This document shows, in pieces, positions 44,031 through 51,188 of a stretch of DNA of 64,000 bases. The position numbers and the translations under genes were made by a program. Each line of letters opens with the position of its first letter. The first letter of the stretch is position 1. Location of the stretch: the NCBI GenBank assembly GCA_017993055.1, contig JAGONM010000002.1, forward strand, positions 1 to 64,000. The letters run 5' to 3'. Below the pieces are notes generated by a model, which was not told the origin of the DNA, did no database searches, and was given only the letters and a program-made list of their open reading frames with translations. The DNA comes from Armatimonadota bacterium (GTDB taxonomy: Bacteria; Armatimonadota; UBA5829; DTJY01).

Positions 44031-44518
44031 GGGCCCGGACCGTCATGCTGAGCTTAATTCAGCATCCACGCGGGCGATAGACCCTGAAACGAGTTCAGGG
44101 TGACGCTCTCACTGTGACGCGACGCGCGTCATGCTGAACTTGATTCAGCACCCGCGCAAGGGTGTGCCCTCGGCCCTCTCGCTGAGTCTCTTCGCCTCCT
44201 GAACAACGTCCGCCAAATCTTCCGCCATATGTGTTTGGCGGAATGGCGGAAGGTCCGCCGAATGAACGTTTGCAGAAACGTTTGCACTATACATTCTGCA
44301 ACTGTGCAAACGTTCCGAGCGTGGATTGGACAACCGCAGAAATGCATTTCACGGAAGGCAACGTTTGCACGTCCGCTTTGGTGGACGGACGTGCGTAAAC
44401 GAGCCCATGAGCCTTGGCGAAATGGCGAACATCCGTGGGAGGCGCGATCACGCGCAACACTCGATCGGCCGGGAGACGATGAGCGCGTCGGTCTCTTCCC
44501 TGATTCCTCGGCCAGCGC
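44031..44518. repeat. Gene-free convergent intergenic region rich in palindromes and repeated motifs
   Basis: The 488-bp gap lies between two converging gene ends. At 44042-44104 is a REP/BIME-like element (TGCTGAGC..TTCAGCA plus CCTGAAAC..GTTCAGG, ends GTCAT/TGAC); a half element follows at 44128-44155. TCCGCCA occurs at 44209 and 44221 with TGGCGGA at 44236 and 44244. Then comes the AACGTTTGCA cluster (44265-44369). No convincing coding sequence is present. Confidence 0.75.
44265..44369. promoter_or_regulatory. Cluster of four AACGTTTGCA sites (possible LacI-type operators)
   Basis: AACGTTTGCA occurs at 44265-44274, 44277-44286 and 44360-44369, and inverted at 44305-44314. The middle pair forms a perfect 11-bp inverted repeat, AACGTTTGCAC (44277-44287) with GTGCAAACGTT (44304-44314). 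The sequence resembles half of TGCAAACGTTTGCA, the type of operator bound by LacI/CcpA family proteins. No gene start lies next to it. Confidence 0.5.
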
Positions 44519-45397
44519 CTACAGTCCCAACCCCAGCAGACGGTTCGCGTTCTGCCAGGTGATCTTCTCGTAGGCGGCGCGGGAGATCCTGCCCTCAGCC
44601 ACCATCCGCCGGAGGAAGTCGGGCTGAGGAAGCTCCTGGCCCGGACGGCAGATGTCCGTCCCGAAGAGCAGCTTGTTCTGGAACTCCTCCATGAACGCAT
44701 AGCCGAACTCCGGGTCGCGGCTGACGGCGTTGAACCCGCTGCCGGCGGACATGTCGCCGTACATGTTCGGGTATCTGCGCAGAAGCTCGGGCACGCGTCC
44801 GGGAGTCACCGGGCCCTTCGGATATCCGCCCCAGTTCTCGTCCGTCACGTCGGCGCTGATGTGCGACCAGAACGGCTGGGAGTGGCCGAGGAAGATCAGG
44901 TCGGGGAACTTCTGGAGAGCGCCCTCGAGCTTCGGGAGGCCCAGTTCATCAATGAGCCCGTAACACCCGCCGGACCGTGGCGCGATGTGGAAGATCAGCG
45001 GCAGGCCCGACTTCTCGACGTGGCTGAACAGGTTCTCCACTCGTGGGTCGTCCCACGGCAGGTTGGCGGTCACCTCGCCGATCCCCTTGCAGCCCTCGGA
45101 CTTGTAGTATTCCAATAACGGCGTGAAGTCGGCGGCGGGCGAGTTCGTCAGCGCCCTCGGGTCTATGTTGCAGAACGGGATGAACCGGTCGGGATGCATC
45201 GCCGTGGCGTCGAGGATGTCGTCGGTCGTCATCTGATGGATTATGTGCTCGGGGCTGATGAGCGGGAGAAGGACGGCCATGTCTATCCCGGCCTCGTCGA
45301 GCATCGAGATGAGTTCCTCGACGGTGGCGTTGATGCCTCCGTCCGGTCTGGCGGCTCTCTTCCGCAGGGTGACGTGGGTGTGAATGTCTATGAACAT
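44519..45397 (-). CDS. Amidohydrolase-2 family (TIM-barrel) metal-dependent hydrolase
   Basis: 292 aa from ATG 45397 (MFIDIHTHV), with GGAGG 9 bp upstream. The metal-binding pattern of amidohydrolase-2 proteins is visible: DIHTH near residues 4-8, IFHIAPRSGG near 142, FLGHSQPFW near 176 and LFGTDICRPG near 252. Such enzymes hydrolyse or decarboxylate small molecules; the substrate cannot be told. It is divergent from the UroD-like gene at 45575, which may be functionally linked. Confidence 0.87.
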   Translation of the reverse strand: MFIDIHTHVTLRKRAARPDGGINATVEELISMLDEAGIDMAVLLPLISPEHIIHQMTTDDILDATAMHPDRFIPFCNIDPRALTNSPAADFTPLLEYYKSEGCKGIGEVTANLPWDDPRVENLFSHVEKSGLPLIFHIAPRSGGCYGLIDELGLPKLEGALQKFPDLIFLGHSQPFWSHISADVTDENWGGYPKGPVTPGRVPELLRRYPNMYGDMSAGSGFNAVSRDPEFGYAFMEEFQNKLLFGTDICRPGQELPQPDFLRRMVAEGRISRAAYEKITWQNANRLLGLGL

Positions 45398-45574
45398 GTG
45401 ATCGGCCTCCATTCGTGCTTGCTGTTCTTGTTCGACGAGAGATCGGCAAGACCTCTGAGGAGGTCAAACGGGGGGCGCGGGATAAGGGGGTTTTGGAGAG
45501 GTGTTGGGCATATGTCCTGTCGGTCCCATCCGTCCCATACAACGTTGGTCAGTTGGCAGGCGAGGGAGATACAG

Positions 45575-46693
45575 ATGAACGAGCGGGAACGGTTTCTGGC
45601 GGTAATGGAGTATCAGCCGAAGGACAAGGTGCCGAACCATGAACTCGGCATATGGCCGCAGACGATCGCGAGGTGGGATGCCGAGGGCGCGCCTCACGAG
45701 GGCGGCCGCTTCGACTGGTGGCAGGGGCCGGGCCCGTTCGACCTCGACCGGCGCGAGTTCATCCCGGTGAACTTCGACATGATCCCCTTCTACGAGCCGC
45801 AGCTCATCGAGCGGACCGAGCGGTACGAGACGATCGTGGACGAGAGAGGTCGAACGCGCCTGGGGCTCATCGAGGGCACGGTCGGCGGCGGCCGGATGTG
45901 CATGGACACCTACCTCGATTTCCCAGTGAAGAACCTCGCCGACTTCCGCAAGATGCAGAAGCGCTTCGAGGCGAATCTGGATGCCAGGTATCCGCAGGAC
46001 TGGAAGGCGAACGTCCCCGGATGGAAGAACCGCGAGCACGTTCTCATCCTCGCCCGGAACTGCAATGCCGCCGGGTTCTACTGGCGGGCGCGCGAGTGGG
46101 TCGGCACCGAGAACCTCTCCTACATGTGGTACGATGATCCCCTGCTCTGCCACGAGATGATGGAGTTCTACGCTGATTTCACCATCGAGGTTGCCAGGCC
46201 GATCCTCGCGGAGACGGACATAGACTACTTCAACCTCAACGAGGATTTCGCCGGGAAGGGCACTCCGCTCATCGGGCCGGGGACGTTCAAGGAGTTCATC
46301 TCGAAGCCGCTCAGGCGCCTGGTCGAGTTCCTCAAGTCGCACGGCGTCAGGTACGTCGCACTCGACAGCGACGGCACGACGGACGCGCTGATCCCGGCGA
46401 TGATGGACGCGGGGATCGACGTCCACTGGCCGCTGGAGCGGGCTTCGGGGATGGACCCGGTTCGCGTGCGGAAGGAGTACGGGCGCGACCTGCGTCTCTG
46501 GGGCGGCGTTGACAAGCGCGAGATCGCGAAGGGACCGGCGGCGATCGACGCGCACCTCAGGGAACTCCTCCCGCTCATCGAGGAAGGCGGATACATCCCG
46601 ACCGTGGACCACACCGTCCCGCCGGACATCTCCTGGGACAACTTCTGCTACTACATGGACGCGAAGAAGCGGCTGCTGGAGGGGAAGCTATAG
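45575..46693 (+). CDS. Uroporphyrinogen decarboxylase-like protein (URO-D/methyltransferase superfamily)
   Basis: 372 aa from ATG 45575, chosen for GAGGGAGAT upstream; the frame stays open for 127 codons before it but is not protein-like. The N-terminus MNERERFLAVMEYQPKDKVP is the standard start of UroD-like proteins outside heme synthesis. Later motifs include NEDFAGKGTPLIGP and DSDGTTDALIPAMMDAGID, of the type seen in corrinoid-dependent methyltransferases such as MtaA/MtbA. A role in methyl transfer is therefore as likely as decarboxylation. It overlaps the convergent ttcA-like gene by 6 bp. Confidence 0.88.
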   Translation: MNERERFLAVMEYQPKDKVPNHELGIWPQTIARWDAEGAPHEGGRFDWWQGPGPFDLDRREFIPVNFDMIPFYEPQLIERTERYETIVDERGRTRLGLIEGTVGGGRMCMDTYLDFPVKNLADFRKMQKRFEANLDARYPQDWKANVPGWKNREHVLILARNCNAAGFYWRAREWVGTENLSYMWYDDPLLCHEMMEFYADFTIEVARPILAETDIDYFNLNEDFAGKGTPLIGPGTFKEFISKPLRRLVEFLKSHGVRYVALDSDGTTDALIPAMMDAGIDVHWPLERASGMDPVRVRKEYGRDLRLWGGVDKREIAKGPAAIDAHLRELLPLIEEGGYIPTVDHTVPPDISWDNFCYYMDAKKRLLEGKL

Positions 46694-47416
46694 AGAGTGA
46701 GATCGGAGCGCCGCGCGGACGAGGTTGTGTTTCACCTTTCGGCACTCCCTCTGCATCTCGGCGAGCAGTTCCTTCATGCGTTCGCGCTGGGTGTGCTCCC
46801 CTCGGGGACAAGGAGGGGGTGGGGCGGGGAACTCGTGCTCGGCGGCGAACCTCTTCAACTCGCCCTCGGGAACGTACATCAGCGGGCGGATCAGCTTCAA
46901 CTCACCTTCGAAGTAGTCCCTCATCGGCTCCATCGTCTCGTTCCGCCCCTGGAAGATCAGGTTGAGCAGCGCCGTCTGCGCCATGTCGTCGAGGTGATGC
47001 CCGAACGCCACGCGGTTGCATCCGAGGTCCTTCGCCATCTCGAATAGCGTCCGGCGTCGGTTCCAGGTACACCGCTCGCACGACATCGGAAGCTCCTCAT
47101 ACTCCGCGACGAACGACGGGCGGATGAGGTGCTCGACCCCTCGACTCCTCAGCCATTCCTCGAACTGCGGGTACGGAGGCATCTCGGGACCTCGTGCGTC
47201 TCCGACGACATGTACCGCCATGACCGAGTACCTCTCCGGCACGAACCGCTGACGGTAGCGCAGAACCTCCAGAAGGCTGAAGCTGTCCTTCCCGCCGGAG
47301 AGCGCGACCGCCACCCGATCGCCGTCCTCGATCATGCCGAACTCATAGACCGCCCTGTTGACTTTCTTCATCAGGAGGCCCGCCAGCCGGTTACATCTCG
47401 TCTCATCGCGCACCAT
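46688..47416 (-). CDS. ttcA: TtcA-family tRNA 2-thiocytidine synthetase-type ATPase
   Basis: 242 aa from ATG 47416. The PP-loop SGGKDS is at residues 40-45, giving ATP adenylation chemistry. Cysteines in MSCERCTWNRRR near residue 112-122 and a third in PPPPCPRG near 205 could hold the Fe-S cluster used by TtcA. It is somewhat shorter than E. coli TtcA (about 310 aa). Role: thiolation of cytidine in tRNA; a close TtcA/TtuA relative with another target cannot be excluded. Confidence 0.86.
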   Translation of the reverse strand: MVRDETRCNRLAGLLMKKVNRAVYEFGMIEDGDRVAVALSGGKDSFSLLEVLRYRQRFVPERYSVMAVHVVGDARGPEMPPYPQFEEWLRSRGVEHLIRPSFVAEYEELPMSCERCTWNRRRTLFEMAKDLGCNRVAFGHHLDDMAQTALLNLIFQGRNETMEPMRDYFEGELKLIRPLMYVPEGELKRFAAEHEFPAPPPPCPRGEHTQRERMKELLAEMQRECRKVKHNLVRAALRSHSL

Positions 47417-47501
47417 GGGGATATTCTACCATACTGCGAAAGGAACCGCGGAGCCACAGAGGGCACGCTGGGAAGATCGGAGAATGGTGCATGGGGGGAA
47501 G

Positions 47502-47870
47502 ATGATGCCTGTACCGAACAGAATCGAGATCGCGCCGGGGAAGCGCGTGCGGATCGTCGAGAAGCAGAACCAGCCGACCGGGGCGCTGACAGAGGGAGTG
47601 GTTGCGCGGATACTGACCAAGAGCCCGAATCATCCCCACGGCATCAAGGTGATGCTCGAGGACGGCCGCGTCGGTCGCGTGCAGGAGTTGCTGCAGCGTG
47701 ATCTGTGTCCCGCGGACGGTTGCCAGAAAAGGCCCCGACTCGTGCAGCTCGGGGCCCGACAGTGTGACTTGCGTGCAGACTGGCAAACGCGCGTCCGCGG
47801 AGCGGGTCAGAGGCCTAGAGCGCGCCCTTCGCCGCCTTCTTCTCCTGCTTCTCCTTGCGCTTCTCCTTGA
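47502..47870 (+). CDS. YwbE-family small protein with unusual C-terminal extension
   Basis: 122 aa from ATG 47502; ATG 47484 is also in frame. Residues ~5-65 match the YwbE (DUF2196) pattern: pG..V.IV.K.nQ.TG.LTEGVVARILTKSPNHPHGIKV then EDGRVGRVQEL. The family normally ends there, at about 65 aa. Here the frame stays open for 55 more Arg/Pro-rich residues that run across a minus-strand terminator and the end of a small minus-strand gene. The tail may be untranslated or non-functional, or a stop may have been lost. Confidence 0.75.
   Translation: MMPVPNRIEIAPGKRVRIVEKQNQPTGALTEGVVARILTKSPNHPHGIKVMLEDGRVGRVQELLQRDLCPADGCQKRPRLVQLGARQCDLRADWQTRVRGAGQRPRARPSPPSSPASPCASP
47727..47756 (-). terminator. 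Terminator of the small Lys-rich protein gene
   Basis: GGCCCCGA (47731-47738) pairs with TCGGGGCC (47749-47756) over a 10-nt loop; on the minus strand the stem is followed by TTTT (47730-47727). It lies 58 bp past the stop of the minus-strand gene at 47815, inside the YwbE-family reading frame. Confidence 0.75.
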
Positions 47871-47922
47871 GATCCTTCTTCGGTTGCGACTTGTTTTCTT
47901 TCTTCGGTGACTTGTCACCCAT
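47815..47922 (-). CDS. 35-residue lysine-rich protein (MGDKSPK type)
   Basis: Reads MGDKSPKKENKSQPKKDL then KEKRKEKQEKKAAKGAL; RBS GAGGAGG 8 bp before ATG 47922. Very short, highly charged proteins beginning MGDKSPK recur across many bacterial genomes as unnamed hypotheticals. Nearly half the residues are Lys, so nucleic-acid binding is possible but unproven. A terminator at 47727-47756 supports it being a real, separately transcribed gene. Confidence 0.75.
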   Translation of the reverse strand: MGDKSPKKENKSQPKKDLKEKRKEKQEKKAAKGAL

Positions 47923-48071
47923 GGCAGAGACCTCCTCGCGAATAATGCGGAACGATCTTTCCTGCAGACAGCATACCCCGTTCGGCCGACCGAGTCAACC
48001 CCTCGTGAACCTATACCCGACGAAGGGAACACCGGGTGCGGCGCGGAATCGGGAGATGACAGCAGGATTTC

Positions 48072-48089
48072 GAGTAGGAGTATGAGTCT
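48072..48089 (+). repeat. GAGTAG/GAGTAT repeat in the creatininase leader
   Basis: Three GAGTNN units (GAGTAGGAGTATGAGTCT) immediately precede the ATG at 48090. The GAGTAGGAG portion doubles as the Shine-Dalgarno, as at glmU. Confidence 0.65.
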
Positions 48090-48788
48090 ATGAGATACGA
48101 GTTCACCAAACCCGAAGAATACCGCGCGATCAAGGCGACCGTCCCGATTGCCTACCTCCCCTGGGGCGCTCACGAATGGCACGGGCTGCACAACCCGCTC
48201 GGCCTCGACACGCTCAAGGCCCACGGGCTCTGCATGGCCCTCTGTGCCGAGACCGGCGGGATCGTCTTCCCGCAGATATACTGCGGCACCCAGACGATGA
48301 AGCCCCACGCAGGGTTCGACGCAACCCTCGACTTCACCCCGGAGTGCGTCCGGCTGCTGGCACAGGAGTACCTCGCCCAGCTCCTCGACGAGGGGTTCAA
48401 GGTCATCGTCATCCTGATGGGCCACTACGGCGCCGAGCACCAGAAGGTCCTGAAGGACGTCGCCGCCGGGTTCAATGACAGTCAGAAAGCGTGCGTCTGC
48501 TGGGCGTTCCCCGACTACGAGATGACGCTGCCCGACGGCATCAAGGGCGACCACGCCGGCGCGACCGAGACCTCGTACATGATGCTCTTCCACCCGGAGT
48601 CGGTCGATCTCAGCCGCCTCGATCAGGAAGGCGAACTCGACATGAAGGTCCAGGGCATCGGCGGCGAGGACCCGCGCATCCATGCCTCGGCCGCCCACGG
48701 TCTTCACGGCGTGCAGGCGATGGTCAAGAACGGCGCCCCGAAGATCCTCGAGATGCTGGCGAAGATGGCGGAGGCAGACAATGGATAG
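48090..48788 (+). CDS. Creatininase/formamide-hydrolase family amidohydrolase
   Basis: 232 aa from ATG 48090. Creatininase-family metal motifs are recognisable: PWGAHEWHGLHNPLGLD near residues 24-40 (Glu, His, Asp ligands), MGHYGAEH near 110 and GDHAGATETSYM near 152. Such enzymes cleave cyclic or linear amides (creatinine, mycofactocin precursor, formamides). The substrate is open. It overlaps the HIT gene by 8 bp and is probably cotranscribed with it. Confidence 0.88.
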   Translation: MRYEFTKPEEYRAIKATVPIAYLPWGAHEWHGLHNPLGLDTLKAHGLCMALCAETGGIVFPQIYCGTQTMKPHAGFDATLDFTPECVRLLAQEYLAQLLDEGFKVIVILMGHYGAEHQKVLKDVAAGFNDSQKACVCWAFPDYEMTLPDGIKGDHAGATETSYMMLFHPESVDLSRLDQEGELDMKVQGIGGEDPRIHASAAHGLHGVQAMVKNGAPKILEMLAKMAEADNG

Positions 48789-49218
48789 TGAGTGGCTGGA
48801 CAAGATCGAAGGCACGAACTGCCCGCTGTGCAAGAACCCGTCCCACGGCTGCGAGATGGTGCTGGATGGGAGCGTGACTCGTGCATATCTTCAGCCGAGC
48901 GCGACCTTTCGGGGATACTGCGTCCTCGTTCTGAAGAGGCATGCCGTGGAGTTGGACGATCTGACTTCCGAGGAGCGGGCGGCGCTCATCGAAGACATCG
49001 CGAGGGTAGGGCACGCTATCCGGGCGGTCTGCAATCCGGCCAAGCTCAACTACGAGATTCTGGGCAACATAGTGCCGCACGTGCACGCCCATATAATCCC
49101 CCGCTACGCCGACGATCCTGGCTGGGGTTGGCCTGCCTGGGACATGCTTCCCGACAAGGCGCACTTGTCCTCTGCGGAATATGCCGCTCTTGCGACGGCG
49201 CTTCGCGGGAGGCTCTGA
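48781..49218 (+). CDS. HIT family protein (nucleotide hydrolase/transferase)
   Basis: 145 aa from ATG 48781, overlapping the creatininase stop. The histidine triad is complete: H100-V-H102-A-H104 followed by IIPRY. Near the N-terminus CPLCKNPSHGC could bind zinc, as in many HIT proteins. Role: hydrolysis of AMP-linked dinucleotides or phosphoramidates; substrate unknown. Confidence 0.92.
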   Translation: MDSEWLDKIEGTNCPLCKNPSHGCEMVLDGSVTRAYLQPSATFRGYCVLVLKRHAVELDDLTSEERAALIEDIARVGHAIRAVCNPAKLNYEILGNIVPHVHAHIIPRYADDPGWGWPAWDMLPDKAHLSSAEYAALATALRGRL

Positions 49219-49310
49219 GAATCGCCGCTTCGCAAGATAGCATCTTCCCAGATCTCCTCGAATGCGCTAATATATGCTCGGATCCCCCGATCCCGGAGAG
49301 GAAGACGATA

Positions 49311-50123
49311 GTGAACAAGCGAGCGTTGGTGATCATTCTGTTGTTGCTGGCGGCGGTGGTTGGATTCGCTGCCGTCACGTTGATGTCGAAGAAACCCGCG
49401 CCGCCTCATCAGGCCGTCGAGCCGGAGGTGTCTTCGGTCGAACAGCCGCCCGCCGGGGAGCCGGCGGTGGAAGGCAAGCCCGAGGCCGACCGGCGGAAGC
49501 AGCCCGCGGACGAGAAGCTCGAGAAGCCGGCCGATAAGAGGGCCGAGAAGCCTGCCGCCGATGCGAGGAAGCCGGCTGACAAGAAGCAGACTGCTAAGGC
49601 CGTCGGGCCGAAGCGCCCGGAAGCCCCCAGGCGGATGGCGTCCATGCAGTTGATGCGGGTGGCGATGGGCATCGGCATGCTGGAGATGAGCGGCAAGAAC
49701 GCCCTCACGCCCGAGCAGGCCAAAAAGGTGCTTGCGATCCTGACGCCGCTCAGGTCGAAGCCCAAGCTGCCCGAGGTCGAGGCAGAGAAGGCTCTGAATA
49801 CCTTGACGAAGGTGCTCACAGCCGACCAGCTCGAGGCGATGACCCCGAGGAGACCTCAGTCCGGTTCGGGCGACCGTCCTGCCCAGCGCCCACCGGACGG
49901 CCTACAGGTCCCGCGCCCGCCCCGGGACGGCATGCAGGCTCCGAGACCCCCTCAGGGTGATCGCCCGACCGGCACAAACGAGCGGCGAGTGCCCGACCGC
50001 AACATGTTCCAGGACTTCAATCCGTTCTACACAAAGGCTTCCGGGGACGATCCCCGCGCGGAGCGGTGGCACAGTCGGATGAACGAGTTCTTCGCCGCCT
50101 TGGAGAAGAAGGCGAAGTCCTAG
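49311..50123 (+). CDS. Membrane-anchored or secreted low-complexity protein of unknown function
   Basis: 270 aa from GTG 49311, with GAGAGGAAG upstream; the frame is open further back but overlaps the HIT gene. One N-terminal membrane helix (ALVIILLLLAAVVGFAAVTLM). Residues ~30-105 are a Lys/Ala/Glu/Pro linker with repeated EKPADK-type units. Residues ~110-170 form a helical block (LTPEQAKKVLAILTPL, LTKVLTADQLEAM), a pattern seen in Spy-like and other envelope proteins. The rest is Pro/Arg-rich, ending in an amphipathic helix. No family assigned. Confidence 0.65.
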   Translation: MNKRALVIILLLLAAVVGFAAVTLMSKKPAPPHQAVEPEVSSVEQPPAGEPAVEGKPEADRRKQPADEKLEKPADKRAEKPAADARKPADKKQTAKAVGPKRPEAPRRMASMQLMRVAMGIGMLEMSGKNALTPEQAKKVLAILTPLRSKPKLPEVEAEKALNTLTKVLTADQLEAMTPRRPQSGSGDRPAQRPPDGLQVPRPPRDGMQAPRPPQGDRPTGTNERRVPDRNMFQDFNPFYTKASGDDPRAERWHSRMNEFFAALEKKAKS

Positions 50124-50186
50124 GGCCTGGCTCGCAAGCGGAGCTGCTCGTCCATCGGACTACCTAAGGAACACATGGGGCGCGTG

Positions 50187-50214
50187 CCGACAATAGAGGT
50201 AGCTCCGCTATACT
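50187..50214 (+). promoter_or_regulatory. Probable promoter of the hisA-type gene (CCGACA-16-TATACT)
   Basis: CCGACA at 50187-50192, 16-bp spacer, TATACT at 50209-50214. The predicted start would fall about 7 bp before the ATG at 50228, leaving little or no leader. Confidence 0.4.
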
Positions 50215-50227
50215 AGAAAGGACCGAC

Positions 50228-51010
50228 ATGAGATTCAGGCCCTGCATTGACCTTCACAACGGAGTGGTCAAACAGATCGTCGGCGGCACCCTGACCGACG
50301 ACGGCGAAAAGCTCGTCACCAACTTCAGATCTCCGTTCCGAGCCGGCTATTATGCCCTCAAGTTTAGAGAGGACAACCTGACCGGCGGACACATCATAAT
50401 ACTCGACTCCGACCCCCTGAATGCCGCCGCGGCGGTGGACGCCTTCGAGGCATGGCCGAATGCATTTCAGCTCGGCGGCGGGATGAATCCGGAGAACGCG
50501 TCCGGATGGCTCGACAGGGGGGCGTCGGCGATCATCGTCACTTCCTACGTATTCCGCGACGGTCATGTGAACATGGACAACCTCGCGAGGATGGCGCAGT
50601 CCGTAGGCAGGGACAAGCTCGTACTCGATCTGAGCTGCCGAAAGCGCGACGGCCGCTACTACATCGTCACCAACCGTTGGCAGAAGTTCACCGACGTCGA
50701 GATCACCGAGGCGAACCTCGACATGCTGTCGAGACACTGTTTCGAGTTCCTGGTCCACGCTGCGGACATCGAGGGCCTGGCGAGTGGGATTGACACGGAT
50801 CTCGTGAAGAAGCTCGGCGGATGGGACGGCATCGCGATCACCTACGCGGGCGGCATCCGCAGCATGGAGGACGTTCTCCTCATCAAGGACCTCTCCGGCG
50901 GCCGGCTCGACTTCACCGTTGGCAGCGCCCTCGACCTCTACGGGGGCAAGGGCATCAAGTACGCCGATCTCGTGGCGTTCAACAGCTCCGACGAGCGGAT
51001 AGCCGTCTAG
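50228..51010 (+). CDS. hisA: HisA, eukaryote-like type (ProFAR isomerase, HIS6-like)
   Basis: 260 aa from ATG 50228. The N-terminus RPCIDLHNGVVKQIVGGTL, the middle LVLDLSCRKRDGRYYIVTNR and the late VHAADIEGLASGIDTDLVKKL and FTVGSALDLYGG match yeast HIS6 much better than the standard bacterial HisA (IPAIDLKDG type). Reaction: isomerisation of ProFAR to PRFAR in histidine synthesis; Asp8 in CIDLHNG and the Asp of LDLSC are the likely catalytic pair. No other his gene is adjacent. Confidence 0.9.
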   Translation: MRFRPCIDLHNGVVKQIVGGTLTDDGEKLVTNFRSPFRAGYYALKFREDNLTGGHIIILDSDPLNAAAAVDAFEAWPNAFQLGGGMNPENASGWLDRGASAIIVTSYVFRDGHVNMDNLARMAQSVGRDKLVLDLSCRKRDGRYYIVTNRWQKFTDVEITEANLDMLSRHCFEFLVHAADIEGLASGIDTDLVKKLGGWDGIAITYAGGIRSMEDVLLIKDLSGGRLDFTVGSALDLYGGKGIKYADLVAFNSSDERIAV

Positions 51011-51015
51011 TCTGC

Positions 51016-51052
51016 GCATCCGGCTCCGGAGGCGGCCCTCCTGGCCGGATGC
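51016..51052 (+). terminator. Long stem-loop after the hisA-type gene
   Basis: GCATCCGGC (51016-51024) pairs with GCCGGATGC (51044-51052), and inside it GGAGG (51028-51032) pairs with CCTCC (51037-51041) around a CGGC loop. It begins 6 bp after the stop. The following sequence is pyrimidine-rich without a clean T-run, so termination efficiency is uncertain. Confidence 0.6.
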
Positions 51053-51188
51053 TTCACCACTCTCGTTCTCCCATTGCCTTTCTTCCGCGACTTGTGATAA
51101 CCTTTACATGAGTAGCCTGCGTCTAAGGTACGGATACCTTGCGGCGTTCGGTTCACGTTCGCGTCTCCACCGGAAAGGCAATCTGGCA

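Noticed and set aside
45464-46612. Minus-strand open frame of 382 codons over the UroD-like gene
   Set aside because: Antisense shadow without signal, motif or RBS.
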